Source: Mycobacterium intracellulare ATCC 13950
GTDB taxonomy: Bacteria; Actinomycetota; Actinomycetes; Mycobacteriales; Mycobacteriaceae
Direction of reading: 5' to 3'
Assembly: GCF_000277125.1 (NCBI RefSeq)
Contig: NC_016946.1
Location: forward strand, 310,001 to 374,000
Length of the DNA: 64,000 nucleotides
Each line of letters begins with the position of its first letter. Within the stretch, counting starts at the first letter, position 1. The position numbers and the translations under genes were made by a program. The notes below the pieces were generated by a model, which ran no database searches, had not been told where the DNA came from, and saw only the letters and a list, made by a program, of their open reading frames with translations. Positions 17,908-25,992 of this stretch are shown piece after piece.

Positions 17908-17930
17908 GGAACTAAACCCGGGGTAGTTCA
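17908..17930 (-). repeat. IS terminal inverted repeat, right
   Basis: A 23-bp repeat ending GGGGTAGTTCA at 17930, matching the left arm in inverse orientation with one mismatch. Confidence 0.85.
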
Positions 17931-17933
17931 CAG
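17931..17933. repeat. Target-site duplication, right copy
   Basis: CAG right after the IS, identical to 16592-16594. Confidence 0.8.
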
Positions 17934-19091
17934 CGCAATGCGATTGATGGGCGCATTGTGGAGATCGTGGCCGAGATCGATCGTGACGGGTTGTGTGGTG
18001 TGACCGGGGCGCGGTCGGTGCCGGCGTTGGTGGCCTGGAAGCTGGGGTGTTCGTCGGCGAACGCGCACACGCTGGCCGCGATTGCGGGCAGGCTCGAGGA
18101 GTTTCCGCGCTGCGCCGCCGGCCTGCGGGAGGGTCGGCTGTCGGCCGATCAGGTGGGTGTGATCGCGGCGCGCGCGGGTGAGGGGTCTGATGCGCATTAT
18201 GCGGAGCTGGCCGCGGTGGCAACGGTCAATCAGTTGCGTACCGCGGTGAAGCTGGAACCGCGACCCGACCCCGGCCCGCGGCCCGAGCCCGAGCCCTCGT
18301 TCACCAAGTCCTGCGATGAGTGGGGCGGTTGTTATCGGATCACGCTGGGCCATCATGATGCGGCGAAGTTCGATGCGGCGCTGGCCGCGCATCGTGAGGC
18401 GTTGACCGCGCAGTGGAAACACGATCACGCAAACGGCGCGGGTTCATCCGATCAGCGGCCCCCGTTGCCGAGTACGGTCGATGCGTTGATGCGTCTGGTC
18501 GAGGCGGGCTGGGACGTCGAGGCGACTCGGCGCCCGCATGGGCAGCACACCACGGTGGTGGCCCACCTCGATGTGGGGCGCCGCGTGGCGGGGCTGCATT
18601 TGGGTCCGCTGCTCTCGGATGCCGAGCGCCGCTTGCTGACCTGTGACGCCACCTGTGAGGTGTGGTTCGAACGCGACGGTGAGGTCATTGGGGCGGGCCG
18701 GACCACGCGGGTGATCAATCGGCGGCTGCGCCGCGCGCTGGAGTACCGCGACCGCACCTGTGTGGTGCCCGGTTGTGGGGCCACCCGTGGCCTGCACGCC
18801 CATCACCTGTGGCATTGGGAAGACGGTGGGCCCACCGAGTTGGCCAACCTGGTGCTGGTCTGCCCGTATCACCACCGGTTGCATCACCGGGGCGTTATCA
18901 CCCTCACCGGACCCGCACACGCCCTGACCGTGACCGACGAGGCCGGCCGGGTACTGAGCCCGGGATCACTCGCGCACCCACCCACCCGACCCCCGCCCGC
19001 GGTGCCGCCGTGTCCGGGACCTACCGGTGAGCGGGCCGACTGGTGGTGGTATGACCCCTTCCAACCCCAACCACCACCGACAACCAACTAG

Positions 19092-19403
19092 CTGGCGGAA
19101 TCAATCCTCCTACGGGATTGGGGCATCAACGGATTCGTTCGTTCGCGACCACGCCGACGCGCGCACCAATGCGAATCAAGCCCGGTGTTTTGGACAGGAT
19201 CACCGAATTGGCATGGAGCATTAACCACGCCCTTGGACAAGGCCACCATCGGCATATCGGCAATGTCCACCGTGCTAGATCGAAGTCTTCTTTGCCGAGT
19301 CGATTGCCTTGCGCCGCATACACCATTGGCAACGCAGGCTCCGGGCTACGAGTGAATGGGCCATTTTGTGCCATCGCCCGTTTGGTTCGTTCTACCTTGA
19401 GGC
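19092..19403. other. Intergenic, no supported feature
   Basis: A 312-bp gap between the HNH gene and a membrane protein gene. Short open frames exist on both strands, but none has a plausible start site, family similarity or codon pattern like its neighbours. No clear terminator or RNA was seen. Confidence 0.6.
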
Positions 19404-19865
19404 ATGACTACAACCGACCGAGCGGACCAAGCATCATCGGTCCCTACGTCCCGCAAAATTCTTTGCATCGTCTACGGCGCTATCGCGGTCGCCGCGCTCA
19501 TCGCGACGTGGAGCCAGACAATCACGTACGTTCACAGCCCGACCGACTTTTTCGTTAATTTCTGGCGCGACACCAAAACGACTGCGGCCTCGCGCAATAT
19601 CACAGCCGACGCCCTGATGCTGGCCCTGAGTGCCGTCATTCTGATGGCGATCGAAGCCAGGAAATACAACCTGCGATTCGTCTGGCTGTACATTGTGGGA
19701 TCGTTCTTCATCGCCGTCAGCGTGATGTTCCCGCTCTTCCTGATCGCGCGCGAATTGCGCCTGCGCACAGCCGACGTGCCACGCCTTGGCAGGACGGACA
19801 CAATTCTGCTCGCGGTTGTCGCCGTCTTGACCCTGGCCCTGACTATCAGGATCGACATGGGGTGA
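19404..19865 (+). CDS. DUF2834-type small membrane protein
   Basis: A 153-residue protein with four predicted membrane segments at roughly residues 19-37, 66-83, 90-112 and 131-148. The segment WSQTITYVHSPTDFFVNFW followed by SRNITADALMLALSAVILMAIEARK resembles the DUF2834 group of small integral membrane proteins. No catalytic motif is visible. GC content is lower than in neighbouring genes. It stands alone, with more than 200 bp on each side. The function is unknown. Confidence 0.7.
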   Translation: MTTTDRADQASSVPTSRKILCIVYGAIAVAALIATWSQTITYVHSPTDFFVNFWRDTKTTAASRNITADALMLALSAVILMAIEARKYNLRFVWLYIVGSFFIAVSVMFPLFLIARELRLRTADVPRLGRTDTILLAVVAVLTLALTIRIDMG

Positions 19866-20084
19866 CCACTCAACGCGACCTTTCACTTGTACGACTAACA
19901 GTGGTCTGACGGCACCACGGTGTGGACCTGACCCAGCTAACCGACGTTGAAAGCCGTCCGGGCACCTGGCTCTTGTGTCCGAAGGTATGCCCGGCGGAGG
20001 CAAACTAACCAGTGCCGCAAGGCGTTTCAGATCCGGTAATCGCGGGTCGTGATGGCCGCAGCGTCGCGGAAGGAACCCTTCCTT

Positions 20085-21155
20085 TCAGCCCGGGCCGAGG
20101 CCCGGCACGATCTCGCCGAGGCTGAACGTCACCGGCTGTTCCAGCTGTTCGTAGGTGCACGAGCGCGGGTCGCGGTCCGGACGCCACCGATTGAACTGCG
20201 CGGTATGGCGAAACCGCCGACCCTCCATGTGGTCGTAGCGGACCTCGACCACGCGCTCGGGCCGCAGCGGCACGAACGAGAGGTCCTTGCCGGCGTTCCA
20301 TCGCGAGTATTCGTTCTTGCGGGGCGTCCGCTCGCCGGCCTCGTGGGCGGCCCAGTTCCACGGATGGTCCGCGAAGTCGGTGACGAGCGGCTGCAGTTCG
20401 GCGAACAGCCGGCGTCGCTCGGTCATCGGGAACGCGCCGATGACGCCGACCGAGGCCAGCTGCCCGTCATCCTGGTAGAGCCCCAGCAGCAGCGACCCGA
20501 TCGCGTCGGCGCCGGACTTGTGGACCCGATAGCCGGCGACCACACAGTCCGCGGTCCGTTCGTGCTTGATCTTGAACATCACCCGCTTGTCCGGCTGGTA
20601 GGTGACGTCCAGGGGCTTGGCGATCACGCCATCGAGGCCGGCACCCTCGAACTCGTCGAACCATCGCTGCGCGGTGCCCAGATCGGTCGTCGCGGGCGTG
20701 ACATGGATCGAGCGACCCGATCCGCCCACCGCATCGACGAGGGCCGCCCGCCGCTCGCTGAACGGCCGCCGGGTGTAGTCGTCGCCGGCGAGCGCCAGCA
20801 GGTCGAACGCGATGAAGGACGCGGGCGTCGCCTCGGCGAGCATCCGCACCCGCGAGTCGGCCGGATGAATGCGTTGCTGCAGCGCCTCGAAGTCCAGGCC
20901 GTGGTCGGTGGCGATGACGATCTCCCCGTCGATCACGCAGCGCTCCGGCAGCTCGGCCCTGACCGCGGCGACCAACTCCGGAAAGTAGCGGGTCATCGGC
21001 CGCTCGTTGCGGCTGCCGAGCTCGACGTCGTCGCCGTCGCGGAAACAGATCGACCTGAATCCGTCCCACTTGGGCTCGTACGACGCGTGGGGCGGGATAG
21101 CGCGAACCGACTTGGCCAGCATCGGCGACACCGGCGGCATGACAGGGAGGTCCAT
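20085..21155 (-). CDS. ligC: ATP-dependent DNA ligase LigC
   Basis: A 356-residue ATP-dependent ligase that seals nicks. The nucleotidyl-transfer motif is EPKWDGFR with the adenylated Lys at residue 29. Later motifs include ELGSRNERPMTRYFPEL (III-like), CVIDGEIVIA, GLDGVIAKP (IV) and VMFKIKHERTADCVVAGYR (V), followed by an OB-fold region. The size fits LigC, which lacks the polymerase and nuclease domains of LigD. It is divergent from the Prim-PolC gene with 26 bp between, as in M. tuberculosis (Rv3731/Rv3730c). The pair is reported to act together in short-patch excision repair. Confidence 0.92.
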   Translation of the reverse strand: MDLPVMPPVSPMLAKSVRAIPPHASYEPKWDGFRSICFRDGDDVELGSRNERPMTRYFPELVAAVRAELPERCVIDGEIVIATDHGLDFEALQQRIHPADSRVRMLAEATPASFIAFDLLALAGDDYTRRPFSERRAALVDAVGGSGRSIHVTPATTDLGTAQRWFDEFEGAGLDGVIAKPLDVTYQPDKRVMFKIKHERTADCVVAGYRVHKSGADAIGSLLLGLYQDDGQLASVGVIGAFPMTERRRLFAELQPLVTDFADHPWNWAAHEAGERTPRKNEYSRWNAGKDLSFVPLRPERVVEVRYDHMEGRRFRHTAQFNRWRPDRDPRSCTYEQLEQPVTFSLGEIVPGLGPG

Positions 21156-21181
21156 AGCCTGATTGTGCTGGAATCGGTGGT

Positions 21182-22213
21182 ATGGCTGCTGCAGAAGAGG
21201 TCGACGTCGACGGTGTCGCGGTCCGCCTGACCAATCCCGACAAGGTGTATTTCCCCAAGCTGGGATCGCGGGGCACCAAGCGGCACCTGGTCGAGTACTA
21301 CCGCGCCGTCGCCGGCGGCCCGATGCTCGACACGCTGCGCGACCGGCCCAGCCACCTGCAGCGGTTCCCGGACGGCATCGACGGCGAGGAGATTTATCAG
21401 AAGCGGATTCCCCAGCACCACCCGGACTACTTGGAGACGTGCCAGGTGACGTTCCCGTCGGGGCGGACCGCCGACGCGCTGAAGGTCACCCATCCCGCCG
21501 CGATAGTGTGGGCGGCGCAGATGGGCACGATCACCCTGCACCCGTGGCAGGTGCGCTGCCCCGACACCGACCACCCCGACGAGCTGCGCATCGATCTGGA
21601 TCCGCAGCCCGGCGTCGCATTCGAACAGGCGCGCACCGTCGCGGTCGACGTGTTGCGGCCGCTGCTCGACGAGCTCGGTCTGGTGGGCTACCCGAAGACA
21701 TCCGGGGGTCGCGGGATCCACGTCTTCCTGCGGATCGCCACCGACTGGGATTTCGTCGAGGTGCGCCGCGCGGGCATCGCGCTGGCCCGTGAAGTGGAGC
21801 GCCGTGCGCCCGACGCCGTCACCACCGCATGGTGGAAGGAAGAACGGGGCGAGCGCATCTTCGTCGACTTCAACCAGAACGCCCGGGACCGGACCATGGC
21901 GTCGGCCTATTCGGTGCGACGCACGCCGATCGCGACGGTGTCGATGCCGCTGACTTGGGACGAATTGGCCGGTGCCGAGCCGGACGACTACACCATGGCG
22001 ACCGTGCCCGAGCTGGTCGCGCGCCGGGAAGACCCTTGGGCCGCAATGGATGATGTTGCCCAGTCGATCGCGTCGCTGCTGGAAATGGCCGAGGCCGACG
22101 AAGAGCGTGGCTTGGGTGACATGCCGTATCCGCCGAACAATCCGAAGATGCCCGGGGAGCCCAAACGCGTTCAGCCCAGCCGGGATACGGATCGCAGGAA
22201 CGGGAAGAAGTAG
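21182..22213 (+). CDS. Primase-polymerase Prim-PolC (LigD polymerase-domain family)
   Basis: A 343-residue archaeo-eukaryotic primase superfamily protein related to the LigD polymerase domain. The catalytic Asp pair is in DELRIDLDPQPGVAF, and the nucleotide-binding part is in KTSGGRGIHVFLRI with the conserved His. A further Asp lies in ERIFVDFNQNARDRT. The family prefers ribonucleotides and fills short gaps that LigC then seals. It is a stand-alone domain, as in Rv3730c, and faces ligC head to head, so the two probably share one 26-bp promoter region or use leaderless starts. Confidence 0.88.
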   Translation: MAAAEEVDVDGVAVRLTNPDKVYFPKLGSRGTKRHLVEYYRAVAGGPMLDTLRDRPSHLQRFPDGIDGEEIYQKRIPQHHPDYLETCQVTFPSGRTADALKVTHPAAIVWAAQMGTITLHPWQVRCPDTDHPDELRIDLDPQPGVAFEQARTVAVDVLRPLLDELGLVGYPKTSGGRGIHVFLRIATDWDFVEVRRAGIALAREVERRAPDAVTTAWWKEERGERIFVDFNQNARDRTMASAYSVRRTPIATVSMPLTWDELAGAEPDDYTMATVPELVARREDPWAAMDDVAQSIASLLEMAEADEERGLGDMPYPPNNPKMPGEPKRVQPSRDTDRRNGKK

Positions 22214-22812
22214 CCCGAAATCCATTACGGGGTCAGTCGGAGGGCGATGGGCTACCCGGGTCACGCTGGGCCCGCGCTTACCCCTCTCGTATAGACGAAC
22301 CACCGGACCATGCGAGCATCTCAAACGGTATCACTCGCCGGCAATGGTTGGACAGGAGCTTTTGCGCCCCAGTGGTTTAGGCGATACAGGCCCCAGTCAC
22401 ACGAATTTCTCTACCCGAACTGCCAGGGTTTCGGGGCTGACCGCTTTCAGCGCTCTTTCGCTCAGGCGATCAGTTTACCCCGAACCCGCACAGGCTCAGC
22501 AAGAAATTCGCGAAGAGCGTGCGCACGGCCCGAAGGATGCGCACGCCATCGCGTCGCTGAGGTGTCGGTCATGCTCAAAGTGACCGGAGCGGGCCCCAGC
22601 GATCGATGTAAACCGTTGGTGCCCAACGACTTCACGTCGCACGACCGCATTAGCATTGTCACGGCGTCGTCCGATATACGAGGGGATGTATCGGCTTCGG
22701 CTGTGCGAGTAACTGGCACCCAATGCCATTAACGCCGCATTGGTAAGTACAAATGGGCCCTACCTGGTAATGGGTGCCAACGGCGGAAGCACCTGATGGC
22801 CGAAGTTCGGCC
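22214..22812. other. Lower-GC intergenic stretch, no supported gene
   Basis: About 600 bp with GC visibly lower than the flanks. Open frames of 77-140 codons on both strands lack good starts, and their translations show no domain, signal peptide or familiar composition. It may be decayed or transferred DNA, or hold an RNA that cannot be recognised by eye. Confidence 0.5.
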
Positions 22813-22935
22813 CTACAACGTGCAGGTGGCGACCGGTGAGCAGTCGACAGTGAGGGGCAGGGTGCAACCCGACGCCGTCAGTGCGGTGAAGGTGAGGAGA
22901 AGGCCGAGAACAACCTTGTATTTCAATCCAGACAT
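22813..22935 (-). CDS. Tiny putative lipoprotein (40 residues)
   Basis: MSGLKYKVVLGLLLTFTALT begins a 40-residue protein with a basic N-terminus, a hydrophobic core and a lipobox-like ASGC (Cys24), leaving a 17-residue mature part with two more cysteines (TLPLTVDCSPVATCTL after the lipid Cys). A good ribosome binding site (GAAGGGAG) lies five bases upstream of ATG 22935, and a strong TATAAC -10 box lies about 41 bases upstream. No family was recognised. The design resembles small entericidin-like or lysis-type lipopeptides, but that is only an analogy. Confidence 0.6.
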   Translation of the reverse strand: MSGLKYKVVLGLLLTFTALTASGCTLPLTVDCSPVATCTL

Positions 22936-22975
22936 AACCACTCCCTTCGTAGGAGAATTCTTACGCCCGAGAAGC

Positions 22976-22981
22976 GTTATA
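22976..22981 (-). promoter_or_regulatory. -10 promoter element for the small lipoprotein
   Basis: On the minus strand TATAAC, preceded by GTACTCACGTAC (a short inverted repeat). It would place the transcription start about 30-35 bases before ATG 22935. No good -35 box was identified. Confidence 0.42.
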
Positions 22982-23203
22982 GTACGTGAGTACAATGCGG
23001 AATGCCATGGGATTCAGTGAAATAGCGTCGATTTACGTCAACTGATTGAAGTCCATCGCGGCGGGCCAATTTTTAGACTGGAATGGCGCGTTTCCGCCGC
23101 ACCGATGCCGGTCGCATGGTGCGAACGAGCAACACCGCGAAGGTGTTTCGTGCGGCAGAGGCGGAGACGGCATCAGGCCCGAAGAAAAGTAAGCTCCGTT
23201 GTT

Positions 23204-25237
23204 ATGCCGGTGGCTTCTCGGGCGTGGACTGCGGCCTGCGCGCTGATGCTGTGGGCCGCCGCCTGCGTCACCGCGCCCGCAGCGGCCGAGCCGCCGGCCG
23301 CCGGTCTCGGCGCGAAGACGGTCGGCTGGGACACCTACCGCCGGTTGGATCGGCTGCCCTATCTGGACGCCGAATCGCAGACCTTGCAGGTGTCGAGTTT
23401 CGATCGCAGCGGCGGCGATTTCGACATTTCGACCGGTAACCGCAACGGCACCGGCGGGTGTTTGGCGCCGGGCGGCGCGGGCTGCGTCATCGCGGAGGAT
23501 CACGGTGCCGGGGAAGTTGATTCGATCTGGTTTACCCGTGACGGGGGCAATGTGCGTGCCATCGGGCACATCCGCATCGAGCTGGATGGGCAGACCGTCG
23601 TGGACACACCGCTGCAAGCGCTGGTCGACGGCGAACTGGGCGCCCCGTTCGCGTGGCCGCTGGTGGCCAACGCCGCCCAGTCGCCGGGCGGGGTCTATAT
23701 CAAGGTGCCGATGCCCTATCGGCGGTCAATGCGGATCAGCGTCGCGTCCCATCTGGAGTACTACCACGTCGACTATCGACAGTTCCCGAATGCCGATGGG
23801 ATAACTACCTTTTCGCCCGCCGATCCCGCGCTCGATGTGCTGGACACCCTGCGCGCCGCGGGCACCGCCGACCCCAAACCGGCGACAGGCACTGCAACAC
23901 AGAGCAATCGGGTCATCGATCTCCCCGCCGGGACCGAACAAACCGTCGCCGAGACGAGCGGTCCGGGCAGCATCTCGGCGCTGCGGCTGCGGCTGCCCGC
24001 CGCGGCGGATCAACTCCTGACCGGATTGCGCCTGCGGATCGAATTCGACGGACGGACCTTGGTCGACGCGCCCCTGGGGGAGTTCTTCGGCGCGGGACTC
24101 GGCGCCAACCCCGTGCGATCGCTGATGTTCGCCGCCGATCCACAGCCCGACGGGTCGCTGGTCTTGTGGGATTGGTGGCCAATGCCTTTCGCGAACTCGA
24201 CCCGCGTCACCCTCGTCAACACCACCGCCGCCACGGTGCCGGGGATCGCCGGCGACGTCACGACGACGCCCGACGCGCAATGGGCGGCGGCGCTGGCCAG
24301 CGGCCGCGCTGGCTACTTCACCGCCCGCGCCCATGCCGGCCCGACCATCCAGGGCCAGGACTGGGTGTTCGCCGACGAACAGGGCCACGGCAAATTCGTC
24401 GGCGTCAGCCACACCATACGGGGCCAGCGGACCAAAACGGCGTTCAGCGACGGCGCCCCCTACTTTCTCGAAGGCGCCGAGCGGGTCTACACCGACGGCG
24501 CCGCATCCCCGCAGTGGTACGGCACGGGCACCGAGGACCTCTACGAGGGTGGCTGGTACTTCAAAGACGGCACCCACTTCAGCGACCCGCTCAACGGCCA
24601 GCCCGACCAGCGCACGGCGACCGGCGGGTGCGCGGACTACTGCGTCGCCGTCTACCGGATCATGCTCGCCGACGCCATCGGGTATGGCTCCGCGCTCCGC
24701 TTCGGCATCGAGCACGGCAAGCGCAACATGGTCCAACCCGACTACAGCTCAACGGCATTCCTCTACACACAGCCGGACGCGGTCCTCACCGGCAGCGACG
24801 ACGTCCGCCCCGCCGACCCCGTCGATCGCGTCCTGCACGGCTACACCGATGCCGACGCCACCGATCAGCTGCTGGTCAGCGAATACGAGGGCACCGAGGA
24901 CACCCTGCCCCTCGTCGGCTCGGTCCGCAGCACCCAGGGCGCGATCACGTTCCATGTCCAGGTTGATCCGGGCAACCACGGTGTCCTGCTGCGCCGCACG
25001 TCGGACCAGGAGACCGGCTTCCAATCGGCGGACGTCGCGGTGGACGGCGTGCCCGCGGGCACGTGGCTTCAGCCGCGCAGCAACACCTTTCACCGCTGGC
25101 TGGACGACACCTACCTGGTGCCGCAGTCGGTCACCGCGGGCAAAGCGCAGCTGACCATCACCCTCACGCCCGCGGCGGATTCGCCGCCCTGGACGGCCAG
25201 CCGCTACCACGTCGACGCCCTCACGGGCCCGGCCTAG
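23204..25237 (+). CDS. Secreted DUF2961/GH172-family glycoside hydrolase candidate
   Basis: A 677-residue exported protein with a signal peptide (SRAWTAACALMLWAAACVT, cleavage near AAAEPP) and a DUF2961 region. Family blocks include YRRLDRLPYLDAESQ, VDSIWFTRDGG and VPMPYRRSMRISV, and the likely active-site stretch with ERVYTDGAASPQWYG, GTGTEDLYEGGWYF and EHGKRNMVQPDYSS. DUF2961 proteins were reclassified as GH172, which includes exo-D-arabinofuranosidases and difructose anhydride enzymes; catalytic residues there are two Glu, and the Glu of ERVYTDG and GTGTED are good candidates. In a mycobacterium the natural target would be arabinan of arabinogalactan or lipoarabinomannan. The activity is inferred. 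It overlaps the convergent hydrolase gene by four bases. Confidence 0.75.
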   Translation: MPVASRAWTAACALMLWAAACVTAPAAAEPPAAGLGAKTVGWDTYRRLDRLPYLDAESQTLQVSSFDRSGGDFDISTGNRNGTGGCLAPGGAGCVIAEDHGAGEVDSIWFTRDGGNVRAIGHIRIELDGQTVVDTPLQALVDGELGAPFAWPLVANAAQSPGGVYIKVPMPYRRSMRISVASHLEYYHVDYRQFPNADGITTFSPADPALDVLDTLRAAGTADPKPATGTATQSNRVIDLPAGTEQTVAETSGPGSISALRLRLPAAADQLLTGLRLRIEFDGRTLVDAPLGEFFGAGLGANPVRSLMFAADPQPDGSLVLWDWWPMPFANSTRVTLVNTTAATVPGIAGDVTTTPDAQWAAALASGRAGYFTARAHAGPTIQGQDWVFADEQGHGKFVGVSHTIRGQRTKTAFSDGAPYFLEGAERVYTDGAASPQWYGTGTEDLYEGGWYFKDGTHFSDPLNGQPDQRTATGGCADYCVAVYRIMLADAIGYGSALRFGIEHGKRNMVQPDYSSTAFLYTQPDAVLTGSDDVRPADPVDRVLHGYTDADATDQLLVSEYEGTEDTLPLVGSVRSTQGAITFHVQVDPGNHGVLLRRTSDQETGFQSADVAVDGVPAGTWLQPRSNTFHRWLDDTYLVPQSVTAGKAQLTITLTPAADSPPWTASRYHVDALTGPA

Positions 25238-25851
25238 AGCGCGGCGATCGCGGCGACGGCCTCGTCGGCGGTTACGATGGCCGAGGCGTAGTTGGGCAGA
25301 TTGACCTCGAGGGCGGCGCGCATCTCGGTGTCCGAATAGTCGGCCGTGGCGTCGCGGACCACGGTGACGTCGTAGCCGAGTTCGGCGGCGAACCGCACCG
25401 TCGCCTCCACGCAGGTGTGCGCGATCAAGCCCATGACGATGACCTGCTCGATGCCGTGGCGCTTGAGTTGCAGATCCAAGTCGGTGTTGGCGAAACCGCT
25501 GGAACACCAGTGCTCGTGAGCGACGACGTCACCGGGTTGCGGTTCGAACCCGGGACGGATCTCGCCGCCCCAGGTGCCGTATTCGAACGTCTTGCGCGAC
25601 CAGGCGGCCCGCTGCACCGGCGCGATGTGCTTCCACGTTTCGTAGTCGCCCGGCCGGTAACGGCGATGCAGGGCATAATAGACGCGGAGGTTCGCGCCGC
25701 GCGCCGCGTCGAGCACCTGCTGCATGTGGGTGACGCAGCCATTGCCTTCGATGACGCCTTTCAGCCGGTCCCACACCTTCCCGCCCGGGGAAATGAAGTC
25801 GTTGTAGGGGTCGATCACCAGGAGCCCGGTCGCCGCCTTGTCGTATGCCAC
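25234..25851 (-). CDS. Isochorismatase-family cysteine hydrolase
   Basis: A 205-residue hydrolase. The catalytic triad is visible as Asp in LLVIDPYNDF, Lys in AWSRKTFEYG and Cys in GLIAHTCVEATVR, in the order and spacing of isochorismatase/nicotinamidase-like enzymes. Members hydrolyse vinyl ethers, amides or ureas; the substrate is not evident. GTG 25851 was chosen as start because the family fold begins at TGLLVIDP; GTG 25872 is an alternative with AAGG upstream. It is divergent from the P450 gene across a 26-bp palindrome, so the two are probably co-regulated by the TetR at 27202-27786. Confidence 0.82.
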   Translation of the reverse strand: MAYDKAATGLLVIDPYNDFISPGGKVWDRLKGVIEGNGCVTHMQQVLDAARGANLRVYYALHRRYRPGDYETWKHIAPVQRAAWSRKTFEYGTWGGEIRPGFEPQPGDVVAHEHWCSSGFANTDLDLQLKRHGIEQVIVMGLIAHTCVEATVRFAAELGYDVTVVRDATADYSDTEMRAALEVNLPNYASAIVTADEAVAAIAAL

Positions 25852-25923
25852 CGGATCATCATCGCGCACGGCTTGGCGACCTTGACGGATTCGCGGAGAT
25901 GCTGCTAGACATGGCCTGCGCCA

Positions 25924-25949
25924 CGATTTTGGGCGATCGCCCAAAATCG
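25924..25949. promoter_or_regulatory. TetR operator candidate 1 (perfect 26-bp palindrome)
   Basis: The left half is CGATTTTGGGCGA (25924-25936) and the right half is its exact reverse complement (25937-25949). It lies between the divergent hydrolase and P450 genes, and its core TTTTGGGC-N4-GCCCAAAA recurs at 27818-27839 in front of the tetR gene. Confidence 0.8.
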
Positions 25950-25992
25950 ACGGGCGCAGGGATGCCGGCGGCTGCCCGAAGTGAGGAAATCG

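Larger units (their letters stand above)
16595..17930 (-). mobile_element. IS3-family insertion sequence, 1336 bp
   Basis: The element is bounded by imperfect 23-bp terminal inverted repeats: the left end starts TGAACTACCCC (16595) and the right end finishes GGGGTAGTTCA (17930), with one mismatch between the arms. The ends are the TG...CA form usual for IS3. It encodes OrfA and a DDE-type OrfB on the minus strand and is flanked by a 3-bp CAG duplication. OrfB is frameshifted by an internal 25-bp tandem duplication, so this copy probably cannot move on its own. The named IS could not be assigned without a search. Confidence 0.92.
16502..19091 (+). pseudogene. 13E12-family DUF222/HNH endonuclease gene interrupted by an IS3-family element
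   Basis: The gene begins at ATG 16502 and codes 31 residues (MSSTASADAVVVTASDRLEV and onward) up to 16594, where an IS element enters. The frame resumes exactly at 17934 after one copy of the 3-bp duplication and continues to a stop at 19091, giving an ancestral protein of about 416 residues. The downstream part carries the DUF222 region and a C-terminal HNH domain with CVVPGCGATRGLHAHHLWHW and LVLVCPYHHRLHHRG. This family (REP13E12) is multicopy in mycobacteria and its HNH domain suggests DNA cleavage. The intact flanks indicate recent disruption. A product starting inside the downstream part cannot be excluded. Confidence 0.85.

Noticed and set aside
19118..19558. A 146-codon plus-strand frame before the DUF2834 gene
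   Set aside because: Overlaps a better supported membrane protein and has no recognisable features.
22310..22732. A 140-codon plus-strand frame in the lower-GC gap
   Set aside because: No ribosome binding site, no hydrophobic or domain pattern, and competing frames of similar length on the other strand.
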